Shown here piece after piece: positions 1-5,608 of a DNA stretch of 7,009 bases. The first letter of the stretch is position 1. Each line of letters starts with the position of its first letter. A program made the position numbers and the translations under genes. The DNA is taken from the NCBI GenBank assembly GCA_023475715.1, contig JAMCVO010000584.1, positions 1 to 7,009 of the forward strand. Direction: 5' to 3'. The notes beneath the pieces were generated by a model. The model was not told the DNA's origin. It searched no databases and worked only from the letters and a program-made list of their open reading frames with translations. This DNA comes from Actinomycetota bacterium (GTDB lineage: Bacteria > Actinomycetota > Humimicrobiia > Humimicrobiales > Humimicrobiaceae).

Positions 1-710
1 CGCATTATATCAATTCCGCCCAGAGGCATCAGTGCTCCGGGACCCCCGCTTTGAACCTTTTTTGGATCTTCGGTCACATTGCCATCATCATCGATTCCCC
101 AGCCAACCGGGATTTTATCATTTTTTTCTTCATAAACTTTTATTCTTCCGATTGGAACAACGCTGGTTGCCATATCCAGCACAAACGGATATTCATCGTA
201 AGAAGGTGCGGCAAAGCTGATTGGATTTGTTCCCAGGACTGCAGTTCTTCCATACGTCGGAGCCACCAGCGGCTGCGAATTTGTAAGGCTGATTCCGATC
301 ATGCCATGTTCAAGTGCCATCATTGCATAATAACCTGCGATACCATAATGATTGCTGTGTTTGACTGCAGCAACGGCTATGTTGGATTTTTTTGCCTTTT
401 CAATGCATTTTTCCATTGCATGACAGGAAACAACCTGGCCAAGCCCATTGCCGCCATCATACAGGACGGTGGTATCTGTCTCAGATATTATCTTGAACGG
501 GGTTAACGGATTCATATATTTCTTTTCCAGCCTTCTTCCGTAATAACTGTAAATTCTGATAAGTCCATGAGAATCTACCCCCCTCAGGTCTGCAGCAATT
601 AAAACATCGGCAACAATTTCTGCATCTTTTTGGGAAATACCCAGCTTTTCCATGTAAAGCACTGCATAATTAAATAAATCTTCTTTTTTAAATCTCAATA
701 CTTTTTCCAT
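1..710 (-). CDS. Ldh2/MDH2-family malate/L-lactate dehydrogenase, N-terminal part
   Basis: This is a NAD(P)-dependent 2-hydroxyacid oxidoreductase of the Ldh2 (MDH2) family, a cytosolic family that includes malate, L-lactate, sulfolactate and ureidoglycolate dehydrogenases. The frame is open from ATG (708-710) to the left edge, about 236 residues of a family usually near 330-360, so the C-terminus is missing. Visible family motifs are DSHG (residues 46-49, with the presumed catalytic His48), SNHYG (119-123), GTNPISFAAP (160-169), LDMATS (178-183) and, close to the edge, GALMPLGG. An AAAGGA ribosome site lies 7 nt before the ATG, which supports this start. The gene is transcribed away from the DUF3048 gene across a 238-bp intergenic region. 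I checked the run of six T on the plus strand near position 60 for a frameshift: the frame stays open and the family motifs continue. The family is sure; the exact substrate cannot be read from the sequence. Confidence 0.9.
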   Translation of the reverse strand, partial: MEKVLRFKKEDLFNYAVLYMEKLGISQKDAEIVADVLIAADLRGVDSHGLIRIYSYYGRRLEKKYMNPLTPFKIISETDTTVLYDGGNGLGQVVSCHAMEKCIEKAKKSNIAVAAVKHSNHYGIAGYYAMMALEHGMIGISLTNSQPLVAPTYGRTAVLGTNPISFAAPSYDEYPFVLDMATSVVPIGRIKVYEEKNDKIPVGWGIDDDGNVTEDPKKVQSGGPGALMPLGGIDIM

Positions 711-780
711 TTTGCATTCCTTTGTGGTTTTTTCTTTTATTTAAATTTTCTCATTATTGACTATATATACTAATTTATTT

Positions 781-810
781 GGCAATTATCCCCTTGACGG
801 GATAGTTACC
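781..810. repeat. Imperfect dyad, 12-nt arms, possible operator
   Basis: GGCAATTATCCC and GGGATAGTTACC flank the 6-nt centre CTTGAC. The arms match as inverted repeats at 10 of 12 positions, with six perfect pairs next to the centre; as RNA one mismatch becomes a G-U pair. No T-run follows on either side, and the position is upstream of both divergent genes, so an operator is more likely than a terminator. The binding protein is unknown. Confidence 0.45.
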
Positions 811-817
811 ATTATTT

Positions 818-841
818 TTATCTGAATAATTATCTGAACAA
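818..841. repeat. 12-nt tandem direct repeat
   Basis: TTATCTGAATAA is followed directly by TTATCTGAACAA, 11 of 12 identical, and then by a partial third copy (TTATTATC). It lies between the dyad at 781-810 and the candidate promoter at 865-893. It could be a pair of protein-binding sites or simple slippage. Confidence 0.4.
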
Positions 842-864
842 TTATTATCGCAGAATTTATTTAC

Positions 865-893
865 TTAATGCAACAAAATAAGTAAAATATACT
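865..893 (+). promoter_or_regulatory. Candidate sigma70 promoter for the DUF3048 gene
   Basis: TTAATG (865-870, 3 of 6 to the -35 consensus), a 17-nt spacer and TATACT (888-893, 5 of 6 to the -10 consensus) would start RNA near position 900 and give a leader of about 50 nt. An AGTAAA/TTTACT dyad (881-886 and 898-903) brackets the -10. The region is AT-rich, so a chance match is possible. Confidence 0.4.
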
Positions 894-948
894 TTTATTT
901 ACTTTTCTATTAATAAAATATTATTTATTTGTTCAAGGGGAAAACGTT

Positions 949-1962
949 ATGAAAAAAAGTGCCTTACTTGTATTTGCTGGTATCCTGACAATCATACTTC
1001 TTTTAAGTTCTGCCTGGGTTATCGCACCTGACACAATCCAGACCAAAGTTATGGATTGGGCCGGACTTACTAACGCAAGACCGATTGCAATTATGGTTGA
1101 AAACAGTTTTGCTGCACGACCTCAGTCAGGACTGCAGAATGCCGATGTGGTTTTTGAGGTTGTTGACGAATACGGTATTACCCGTTTCGTAGCAGTATAC
1201 GGAACAAAAGACGCTTCCATTGTTGGGCCTTTCAGAAGTTCCAGGCCTTATTATGCTGAAATTGCAAAATCTTTTGACCCGATATATCTGTTTTTTGGTA
1301 CTTATCCTGAATGCTATAAATATATCCAGGATCTCGGAATGTATACAATGAGCGCAATGACTGACAGATCCGGATTGAGCTCAATAGTTGGCACTGCACC
1401 TTACTGGCGAGACTACACCAGAAGTAAAGTACAGGAACATACTGCATTTACTTCCACAATTGCTGTCAAACAAAAAGCTGCACAATTAGGATATCCTCTT
1501 GAAGGCAATGGAATGCCATTTTCCTATAAGGGTGATGCAGGTGAAGGTGACAGAGGCGGCATAAATAATGTTTTCATAGATTTTGGCACAGCGGCTTATG
1601 CTCCCAGAGGATTTAACGTTAATTTTAAATATGATAGAAATTCAAACAGCTATTTGAGATATATGGGCGGCAAGCCGCACGTTGACCATGAATCAGGCCA
1701 GATAATTTCTGTTAAGAATGTTGTTGTGCTTATTACAGATATTGTAGGACCTATTGATAAATACAAACACATGAGCGTAAGAACAACTGGTTCAGGGCAG
1801 GCATTTTATTTTATAGATGGAAACGCAGTTGAAGGCACATGGGAGAGAGGCGGAGTTGCCGACAGATTCGTATTAAGAGACGGCGGCGGAAATGAAGTAT
1901 CCCTTAATGCCGGAAACACATGGATTTCAATGGTTATGCCAGGAAAAGTTGGCTGGCAGTAA
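949..1962 (+). CDS. DUF3048 domain-containing (YerB-like) exported protein
   Basis: This 337-residue protein belongs to the DUF3048 family, whose best known member is Bacillus YerB; its molecular role is not established. Residues 1-27 are a basic start plus a long hydrophobic stretch (ILTIILLLSSAWVIA), so it is exported or anchored in the membrane. I see no cysteine lipobox, unlike YerB, which is a lipoprotein. The N-terminal DUF3048 domain starts at about residue 43 with ARPIAIMVENS, followed by ARPQSGLQNADVVFEV, GITRFVAVY and GPFRSSRPYY. The C-terminal domain covers about 205-337, with YLRYMGGKPHVD, GSGQAFYFIDG, EGTWERGG and NAGNTWISMV. A ribosome site (AAGGGG) sits 8 nt before the ATG. The length is normal for the family. 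It converges on nikR with only 21 bp between stop codons and no visible terminator. The family assignment is firm. Confidence 0.92.
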   Translation: MKKSALLVFAGILTIILLLSSAWVIAPDTIQTKVMDWAGLTNARPIAIMVENSFAARPQSGLQNADVVFEVVDEYGITRFVAVYGTKDASIVGPFRSSRPYYAEIAKSFDPIYLFFGTYPECYKYIQDLGMYTMSAMTDRSGLSSIVGTAPYWRDYTRSKVQEHTAFTSTIAVKQKAAQLGYPLEGNGMPFSYKGDAGEGDRGGINNVFIDFGTAAYAPRGFNVNFKYDRNSNSYLRYMGGKPHVDHESGQIISVKNVVVLITDIVGPIDKYKHMSVRTTGSGQAFYFIDGNAVEGTWERGGVADRFVLRDGGGNEVSLNAGNTWISMVMPGKVGWQ

Positions 1963-1983
1963 AAAAATTGGTTCGCAGTAAAA
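1949..1983. repeat. Short direct duplication across the DUF3048 stop codon
   Basis: TTGGCTGGCAGTAAAA (1949-1964) and TTGGTTCGCAGTAAAA (1968-1983) match at 14 of 16 positions with a period of 19 nt. The first copy contains the last codons and the TAA stop of the DUF3048 gene; the second fills the gap up to the nikR stop codon. It looks like a local tandem duplication that has drifted. Confidence 0.5.
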
Positions 1984-2415
1984 TCAAATATTCTTACCAA
2001 GTGTTGATTTTGTAAGTGAGGCATGTTTTACACCTTTTGCAGACTTGAGCTTTGACAGAATTTCCTGGATGAATTTCATACTGCCTTTTACAACTATGAT
2101 TTCAAGACAGTTGTCATGATCAAGGTGTATGTGCTGGCTTGAGATAATATATTTATTATAATCGTGCTGGATATCGAGCAGCTTATCAACAAGCTCTCTC
2201 TTGTGGTGGTCATAAACAAGAACTATTGCACCGGCAACTTGTTCGTCAGCATTTTCCCATTCTTCTTCCACAAGCGCAATTCTGATGAGGTCTCTCAATG
2301 CTTCTGACCGGTTTCTGTAATTATTGCCGGAAATAAAAGAATCGAATTTTTTTAAAAGGCTCCCCTCGATTGAAACTCCGAACCTCAATAGAGAATCTTC
2401 TTCTTTTTTTGCCAT
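1984..2415 (-). CDS. nikR: Nickel-responsive transcriptional regulator NikR
   Basis: This is a 143-residue, cytosolic, nickel-dependent repressor of nickel uptake genes. Residues 9-50 form the ribbon-helix-helix DNA-binding domain (LLRFGVSIEGSLLKKFD, then NRSEALRDLIR). Residues 60-135 form the ACT-like nickel-binding domain. By alignment with E. coli NikR (ligands His76, His87, His89, Cys95) the ligands here are His84, His95, His97 and Cys103, all present in QHIHLDHDNCLE and the preceding IQHDY. The length is normal, with an N-terminal extension of about eight residues. The start is the only ATG after an in-frame TAA just upstream; no clear Shine-Dalgarno sequence precedes it. The gene is divergent from the cbiM operon across 422 bp and most likely controls it through the site at 2689-2715. 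I see no matching site close to nikR itself, so autoregulation is open. Confidence 0.96.
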   Translation of the reverse strand: MAKKEEDSLLRFGVSIEGSLLKKFDSFISGNNYRNRSEALRDLIRIALVEEEWENADEQVAGAIVLVYDHHKRELVDKLLDIQHDYNKYIISSQHIHLDHDNCLEIIVVKGSMKFIQEILSKLKSAKGVKHASLTKSTLGKNI

Positions 2416-2480
2416 CGTTTTGCTTTTTTACTAAAGTTTTGTAAAAAATCTTGAATAAATTAAAAAAACAATTATGGCAG

Positions 2481-2509
2481 CTTATCCTAGATAGTCGTCC
2501 GATTTTCAA
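2481..2509 (-). promoter_or_regulatory. Candidate nikR promoter
   Basis: On the minus strand TTGAAA (2504-2509) and GATAAG (2481-2486) are separated by 17 nt, giving a start near 2473 and a leader of about 58 nt for nikR. The -10 matches only 4 of 6. A competing candidate is TTGACT (2615-2620) with TAATAT 18 nt further on, which would give a leader of about 175 nt. The sequence does not decide between them. Confidence 0.3.
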
Positions 2510-2576
2510 ACAAGCTATTTATAACTGCCTATCATAATTTATATTGTTAATTATTCCTATAACCTAATTACCAATT

Positions 2577-2599
2577 TATTAATATAGTTTATATTAATA
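2577..2599. repeat. Perfect AT palindrome, possible operator
   Basis: TATTAATATA-GTT-TATATTAATA is a perfect inverted repeat with 10-bp arms and a 3-bp centre. It lies 162 bp upstream of nikR and overlaps the -10 position of the TTGACT-led candidate leftward promoter. It does not resemble the NikR-type site at 2689-2715. The base composition lowers its significance, but the arm length is notable. Confidence 0.45.
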
Positions 2600-2688
2600 G
2601 AGTTTTGTATGCTAAGTCAAATACAATAATCAAATAAAAAAATTTCTTTAAAAAATTTAAAAAAACTTCTTGAGACTTTTTTAAAATC

Positions 2689-2715
2689 GTGTTACTTTTT
2701 TAAAATTAGTATTAC
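2689..2715. promoter_or_regulatory. Candidate NikR operator of the cbiM operon
   Basis: GTGTTAC (2689-2695), 13 nt, GTATTAC (2709-2715). From memory, the NikR motif proposed for delta-proteobacteria is GTGTTAC-N13/14-GTAACAC. The left half matches exactly, the right half 5 of 7, and the spacing fits. The site ends right before a perfect TATAAT (2716-2721), so bound NikR would cover the -35 and spacer of the cbiM promoter. The nikR gene next door supports the assignment. Confidence 0.55.
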
Positions 2716-2721
2716 TATAAT
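2692..2721 (+). promoter_or_regulatory. Candidate cbiM operon promoter
   Basis: TATAAT (2716-2721) is a perfect -10 box. The best -35 is the weak TTACTT (2692-2697) at 18 nt, which lies within the NikR-like site. Transcription would start near 2728 and give a leader of about 110 nt. A second TATAAT at 2751-2756 has no acceptable -35. Confidence 0.4.
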
Positions 2722-2754
2722 ATTATTGGGGCTGCAACTTTGCAATAATTTATA
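2716..2754. repeat. Bulged AT-rich dyad at the cbiM transcription start
   Basis: TATAATATTATTG (2716-2728) pairs with CAATAATTTATA (2743-2754), 12 pairs with one bulged base. Its core, ATTATT-N16-AATAAT (2722-2749), has the same 6-16-6 geometry as the E. coli NikR site (GTATGA-N16-TCATAC), though not the same sequence. It is either a second operator or a leader hairpin. Confidence 0.35.
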
Positions 2755-2763
2755 ATTTTACAA

Positions 2764-2817
2764 TATTCTGACAACCAGGTATCTATTATCCAGGTATTCT
2801 GTCACAGGCAGTATTCT
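2764..2817 (+). repeat. Short direct repeats in the cbiM leader
   Basis: CCAGGTAT occurs at 2775-2782 and 2790-2797 (period 15). A related CAGGCAGTATTCT follows at 2805-2817. TATTCTGACA (2764-2773) recurs as TATTCTGTCA (2795-2804). All lie in the untranslated leader just before the cbiM ribosome site. The role is unknown; I could not fold them into a recognised riboswitch. Confidence 0.4.
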
Positions 2818-2837
2818 ATTATTTTAGAGGAGCAATC

Positions 2838-3491
2838 ATGCATATCCCGGATGGTTTTATAGATTTAAAAACAGCGGTAACAACAGGAGTAATATCCGTT
2901 GGAGGCATTGCAGTATCAATTTATAAAATAAAGAAAATATTTAAGGCAAAAGTAATAGTGTTGATGGGGATGATGGCTGCTCTGATTTTTGCGCTTCAGA
3001 TGATAAATTTCACAATTCCTGGCGGAACCTCTGGCCATCTTCTCGGAGGTGCGCTTGTTGCCATAACTCTTGGTCCTTATGCAGGAGTGCTGGTACTTAC
3101 TGTAGTCCTGGTAGTGCAGGCACTGGTTTTTATGGATGGCGGCGTGATCGCAATTGGGGCCAATGTCTTTAATTTGGCCATTTGCGGAGTATTTAGCGCA
3201 TTTCTTATTTATATGCTGCTGAAAAGAATCTCAAAATCAAAAGCAATGTTTTATGCTGCGATTGCATTTGCTTCCTGGTTTTCAGTTGTTTTTGCATCTT
3301 TTTTTGCAGCTCTTGAACTTGCACTCTCAGGTACATATGCGATGGGAGTAACTTTAAAAGCTATGATATTGGTGCATATGATAATAGGGGTTGGCGAAGC
3401 TTCAATAACTACTGCAATTATTGCATTCATTAATAGAGTCAGACCCGATCTTATATTAACTAAGAGAAATGTTTTTGAAGGAGGGGCATAA
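2838..3491 (+). CDS. cbiM: CbiM/NikM, substrate-binding membrane component of a Ni/Co ECF transporter
   Basis: This 217-residue integral membrane protein is the metal-capturing S component of a group I ECF importer for Ni2+ or Co2+. It starts with the family hallmark MHIPDG: His2 and the free N-terminus form part of the metal site in characterised NikM/CbiM proteins. Other signatures are GGTSGHLLGG (residues 62-71, with His67) and QALVFMDGGVIAIGANVFN (94-112). Hydrophobic segments at roughly 12-30, 38-60, 72-98, 104-127, 136-160 and 170-197 agree with six or seven helices. A strong ribosome site (GAGGAG) lies 6 nt before the ATG. It is the first gene of the operon, 346 bp downstream of the possible nikR promoter. 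Sequence alone does not separate NikM from CbiM; the adjacent NikR and operator favour nickel. Confidence 0.95.
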   Translation: MHIPDGFIDLKTAVTTGVISVGGIAVSIYKIKKIFKAKVIVLMGMMAALIFALQMINFTIPGGTSGHLLGGALVAITLGPYAGVLVLTVVLVVQALVFMDGGVIAIGANVFNLAICGVFSAFLIYMLLKRISKSKAMFYAAIAFASWFSVVFASFFAALELALSGTYAMGVTLKAMILVHMIIGVGEASITTAIIAFINRVRPDLILTKRNVFEGGA

Positions 3492-3549
3492 AGTCTGAAA
3501 GAAAATCAATCTGCAATATGTATTTATAAAAGAATGTATGCTTAAGGAC

Positions 3550-3599
3550 AACGGGTTTTTCATCCCGTTTTGTGCCTTGAGCGAAGCGAAAGGAATGGG
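3550..3599. repeat. Two hairpins, REP-like palindromic element between cbiM and the PDGLE gene
   Basis: The first hairpin is AACGGG (3550-3555), 8-nt loop, CCCGTT (3564-3569), followed by TT. The second is CCTT (3575-3578)...AAGG (3590-3593), enclosing the symmetric core GA-GC-GAA-GC-GA. The core GCGAAGC is known to form an unusually stable DNA mini-hairpin. The sequence resembles the GAGCGAAGCGAA-type dispersed repeats seen in many uncultivated bacterial genomes. The T-run is too short for a good terminator; it could reduce read-through or protect the cbiM mRNA. Confidence 0.5.
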
Positions 3600-3606
3600 T
3601 ACAATA

Positions 3607-3954
3607 ATGGCGAAAGTAAAATTCTCTGACAAGACCACAATAATTGCAGTAATTACCGGAATTTTAATTTCGCTGTTAATTGCAGCTTTTTTATCCCCAC
3701 TTGCCTCAAATTTGCCTGATGGATTGGAAAAAGTAACCGGAAGGTTTGGATTTGCAGAAAAAGCAACACAAATTATAAACAGCAAATTTTTTGTCATAAA
3801 GGATTATTCTGTTTCGTTTACCGATAATGAATTCTGGAAAGGTGCTCTTGCGGGTTTATTTGGAGTGTTTATTGTGCTTGCAGTTTTTGGAATTATTTTT
3901 TTAATTTATAAAATTTTACAAATCCGCGGGAGCAAAATCCGGGATTCAAGATAA
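3607..3954 (+). CDS. PDGLE-domain small membrane protein (NikN/CbiN-like ECF component)
   Basis: This 115-residue protein is an accessory membrane component of nickel/cobalt ECF transporters, working with CbiM/NikM in metal capture. It has one membrane helix at about residues 9-29, then SPLASNLPDGLEKV with the defining PDGLE motif (37-41), an extracytoplasmic loop of about 45 residues, and a second helix at about 80-106. This is the usual NikN-like topology; in many genomes the same domain is fused to NikM. I chose ATG 3607 because MAKVKF begins a family-like start. The frame is open back to 3538, but that extension is encoded by the palindromic element and looks non-coding. The ribosome site is weak: AAAGGA lies about 12-13 nt upstream. 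The stop is followed within 1-4 nt by the cbiQ start, so the two are probably coupled. Confidence 0.88.
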   Translation: MAKVKFSDKTTIIAVITGILISLLIAAFLSPLASNLPDGLEKVTGRFGFAEKATQIINSKFFVIKDYSVSFTDNEFWKGALAGLFGVFIVLAVFGIIFLIYKILQIRGSKIRDSR

Positions 3955-3955
3955 T

Positions 3956-4720
3956 GTGATGTCAATGAGCCTGGAAGGTATTATTATTTCACCAAGATTT
4001 AAATTGATTATATCATTAGCCTTAATATTACTGATAACAAGTACAGGCAAAAGTAATTTTGTTTCACTTTTGCTTTATTCTATTTTAAGTGTTTTAATTT
4101 GCCTGCTGTTTAAGCCAACACCGGTGCTGTTGTTAAAAAGAATTTTTGTTATTTTTTTATTTCCGCTTTCTATTTCGATATTTATACCTTTTACCAGCAA
4201 AGGCATAGAAATATTTAATATTGATTTCTGGTTTTTGCATATAGCAGTAACAGATAATGGTCTGGCAATTTTTCTTATAACGACAGTCAAGTCTTTTTTA
4301 TCAATTTTAATTCTTGCTTCTCTTATCGTTTCAACTTCAGACATGGAATTGTTGAATGGTTTAAAAGAAATTTATTTTCCAAAGATAATGATTTCACTAA
4401 TTTTTTTCATGTACAGGTATCTTTTTTTGATAAGGGATCAGTCAAGAATTGGCCAGCTTGCAATTCAAAGCAGGACATTCCGGAAATCATATAAAAATGT
4501 AAATAAAAGACTTACGTTTTTGGCCGGCAGCCTGTTTATCAAGTCTTTTGACAGGGCTGAAAACATTTATAAGTCCATGGAAAGCAGGGGATTTGAAGGC
4601 AGCCTTTACTTTGTCGGAACTAAAACCAAGATTGCTGCATCAAATATAATCATAATGTCTGTTATTCTTGCAGCAGCTACGGCAATAAAGATTTTGGAAA
4701 TTTTAAAAATAATACATTAA
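3956..4720 (+). CDS. cbiQ: CbiQ, transmembrane coupling (T) component of the Ni/Co ECF transporter
   Basis: This protein of about 254 residues is the ECF T component, which transmits ATPase motion to the CbiM module. The first 130 or so residues are very hydrophobic, with helices at about 15-28, 34-50, 59-77 and 99-125, and there is another near the C-terminus (230-250). Between them is the cytoplasmic coupling region, with RTFRKSYKN near 168-176 and the family signature SFDRAENIYKSMESRGFEG near 198-216. The RG of that signature is the conserved contact with the ATPase. The start is uncertain: GTG 3956, ATG 3959 and ATG 3965 are all in frame, with only a weak ribosome site. The gene begins 1-10 nt after the PDGLE stop and ends 1 nt before the first possible cbiO start, so translation is probably coupled through this part of the operon. 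Confidence 0.9.
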   Translation: MMSMSLEGIIISPRFKLIISLALILLITSTGKSNFVSLLLYSILSVLICLLFKPTPVLLLKRIFVIFLFPLSISIFIPFTSKGIEIFNIDFWFLHIAVTDNGLAIFLITTVKSFLSILILASLIVSTSDMELLNGLKEIYFPKIMISLIFFMYRYLFLIRDQSRIGQLAIQSRTFRKSYKNVNKRLTFLAGSLFIKSFDRAENIYKSMESRGFEGSLYFVGTKTKIAASNIIIMSVILAAATAIKILEILKIIH

Positions 4721-4721
4721 T

Positions 4722-5567
4722 TTGGAAAGAAAAATAAATTTGGAGAATAAAATAATAATAGAAATAAGTAATTTAAGTTTTAAATATCCTTCAGCCAGGA
4801 AAATGAGCAGCTTTGACCAAAGTACGAAAGGATTCAAGGAAGTCCTGCACGAAATCAGCTTTATTGTTTCCGAAGGTGAAAAAGTTTCTCTGATAGGTCC
4901 TAATGGAGCCGGAAAGTCAACCTTACTTTTAAACATTGCCGGTCTGCAGGAAAACAAAAATCGAAAAGGCCTGATAAAAATAGGCGGGACAGAATTAAAT
5001 GATAAGAATATTTATGGAATCAGGGAAAAAATTGGTTTTGTATTCCAGGATCCAAACGATCAGCTTTTTTCTACTTCCGTTTTTGACGATGTAGCATTTG
5101 GCCTTATTAATTACCTGAATAAAAAAAGAGATCCAAGGGCAAAGGATATTAAATTCATTGAAAGAAGGGTCAGAGAAAGCCTTACAAAAGTTAATCTTAA
5201 AAATGTTGAAAATGAAATGCCTTATTTCCTGAGTTTTGGAGAAAAGAAGCTTGCTGCACTTGCTACAGTGCTATCCTATGATCCTGAAATTCTTATTCTA
5301 GATGAACCATCGAGCAATCTCGATCCTTCAAACAGAGACAATTTCATAGAACTTTTAAAACAGTTTAATAAAACTATAATTGCAGCGACACATGACCTGG
5401 ATCTTGCTTATGATTTTTCGGAAAGAGCAATAGTCCTGAATGGGGGAAGAATAGTCTTTGATGGAAATGCCGGAGAAGTGCTGGAAGATAAGGCCTTCTT
5501 AACTGCAAATAATCTTGCGCTGCCGCTGATGTTCAGGAAATATAATGATATAATTAGTAAATCATAG
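4722..5567 (+). CDS. cbiO: CbiO/NikO, ATP-binding subunit of the Ni/Co ECF transporter
   Basis: This cytosolic ABC ATPase of 281 residues (275 from the second start) powers nickel/cobalt uptake with CbiQ. In order: Walker A GPNGAGKST (59-67), Q-loop VFQDPNDQLF (107-116), signature LSFGEKK (170-176), Walker B ILILDEP (190-196), D-loop SNLDP (198-202) and H-loop THD (223-225). The signature departs from LSGGQ, but LS(F/Y)GEKK is usual in CbiO. Two loops look longer than usual: about 12 residues between the A-loop tyrosine (FKYP) and the first Walker A strand (28-39), and a basic stretch after DVAFG (131-146). No ATG exists at the expected N-terminus. TTG 4722 abuts cbiQ; TTG 4740 is preceded by GGAAAG at 10 nt and fits the family start better. 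This is the last gene of the operon; no terminator was seen. Confidence 0.95.
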   Translation: MERKINLENKIIIEISNLSFKYPSARKMSSFDQSTKGFKEVLHEISFIVSEGEKVSLIGPNGAGKSTLLLNIAGLQENKNRKGLIKIGGTELNDKNIYGIREKIGFVFQDPNDQLFSTSVFDDVAFGLINYLNKKRDPRAKDIKFIERRVRESLTKVNLKNVENEMPYFLSFGEKKLAALATVLSYDPEILILDEPSSNLDPSNRDNFIELLKQFNKTIIAATHDLDLAYDFSERAIVLNGGRIVFDGNAGEVLEDKAFLTANNLALPLMFRKYNDIISKS

Positions 5568-5608
5568 TTATTGTTTTTATTACTAGTAGTATCCGGGGAG
5601 TTCTGAAT

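Larger units (their letters stand above)
711..948. other. AT-rich divergent intergenic region
   Basis: This is the promoter region between two divergently transcribed genes (dehydrogenase leftward, DUF3048 protein rightward). No ORF of note is present. It holds a dyad at 781-810, a 12-nt tandem repeat at 818-841 and a plausible rightward sigma70 promoter at 865-893, listed separately. I could not find a convincing leftward promoter. Confidence 0.6.
2416..2837. other. nikR-cbiM divergent regulatory region
   Basis: This 422-bp AT-rich region has no convincing ORF. Reading from the nikR side it contains a possible nikR promoter (2481-2509), a 10-bp-arm palindrome (2577-2599) beside a TTGACT hexamer on the minus strand (2615-2620), a NikR-like operator plus -10 box (2689-2721), a bulged dyad (2716-2754) and short direct repeats in the cbiM leader (2764-2817). 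I looked for cobalamin or NiCo riboswitch signatures and did not recognise any. Confidence 0.65.

Noticed and set aside
1..120. Possible frameshift in the dehydrogenase near the TTTTTT run at about 58-63
   Set aside because: Counting the run gives six T; the minus-strand frame then stays open to the edge and yields the conserved GALMPLGG motif.
51..506. 151-codon open frame on the plus strand
   Set aside because: It is antisense to the dehydrogenase, has no family features and is rich in His/Cys/Ile from reversed codons.
2728..2837. Cobalamin or NiCo riboswitch in the cbiM leader
   Set aside because: The leader is only about 110 nt and I see no conserved core of either class; the NikR site explains regulation better.
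3550..3571. Rho-independent terminator after cbiM
   Set aside because: The stem is only 6 bp and the T-run short; it lies inside an operon whose later genes have no other promoter that I could see.
3538..3606. 23-codon N-terminal extension of the PDGLE protein
   Set aside because: The stretch is made of the palindromic element, lacks a ribosome site, and the family sequence begins at MAKVKF with the first helix.
4075..4344. Minus-strand open frames inside cbiQ, cbiO and nikR
   Set aside because: They are antisense or out-of-frame shadows of well-supported genes with clear family motifs.
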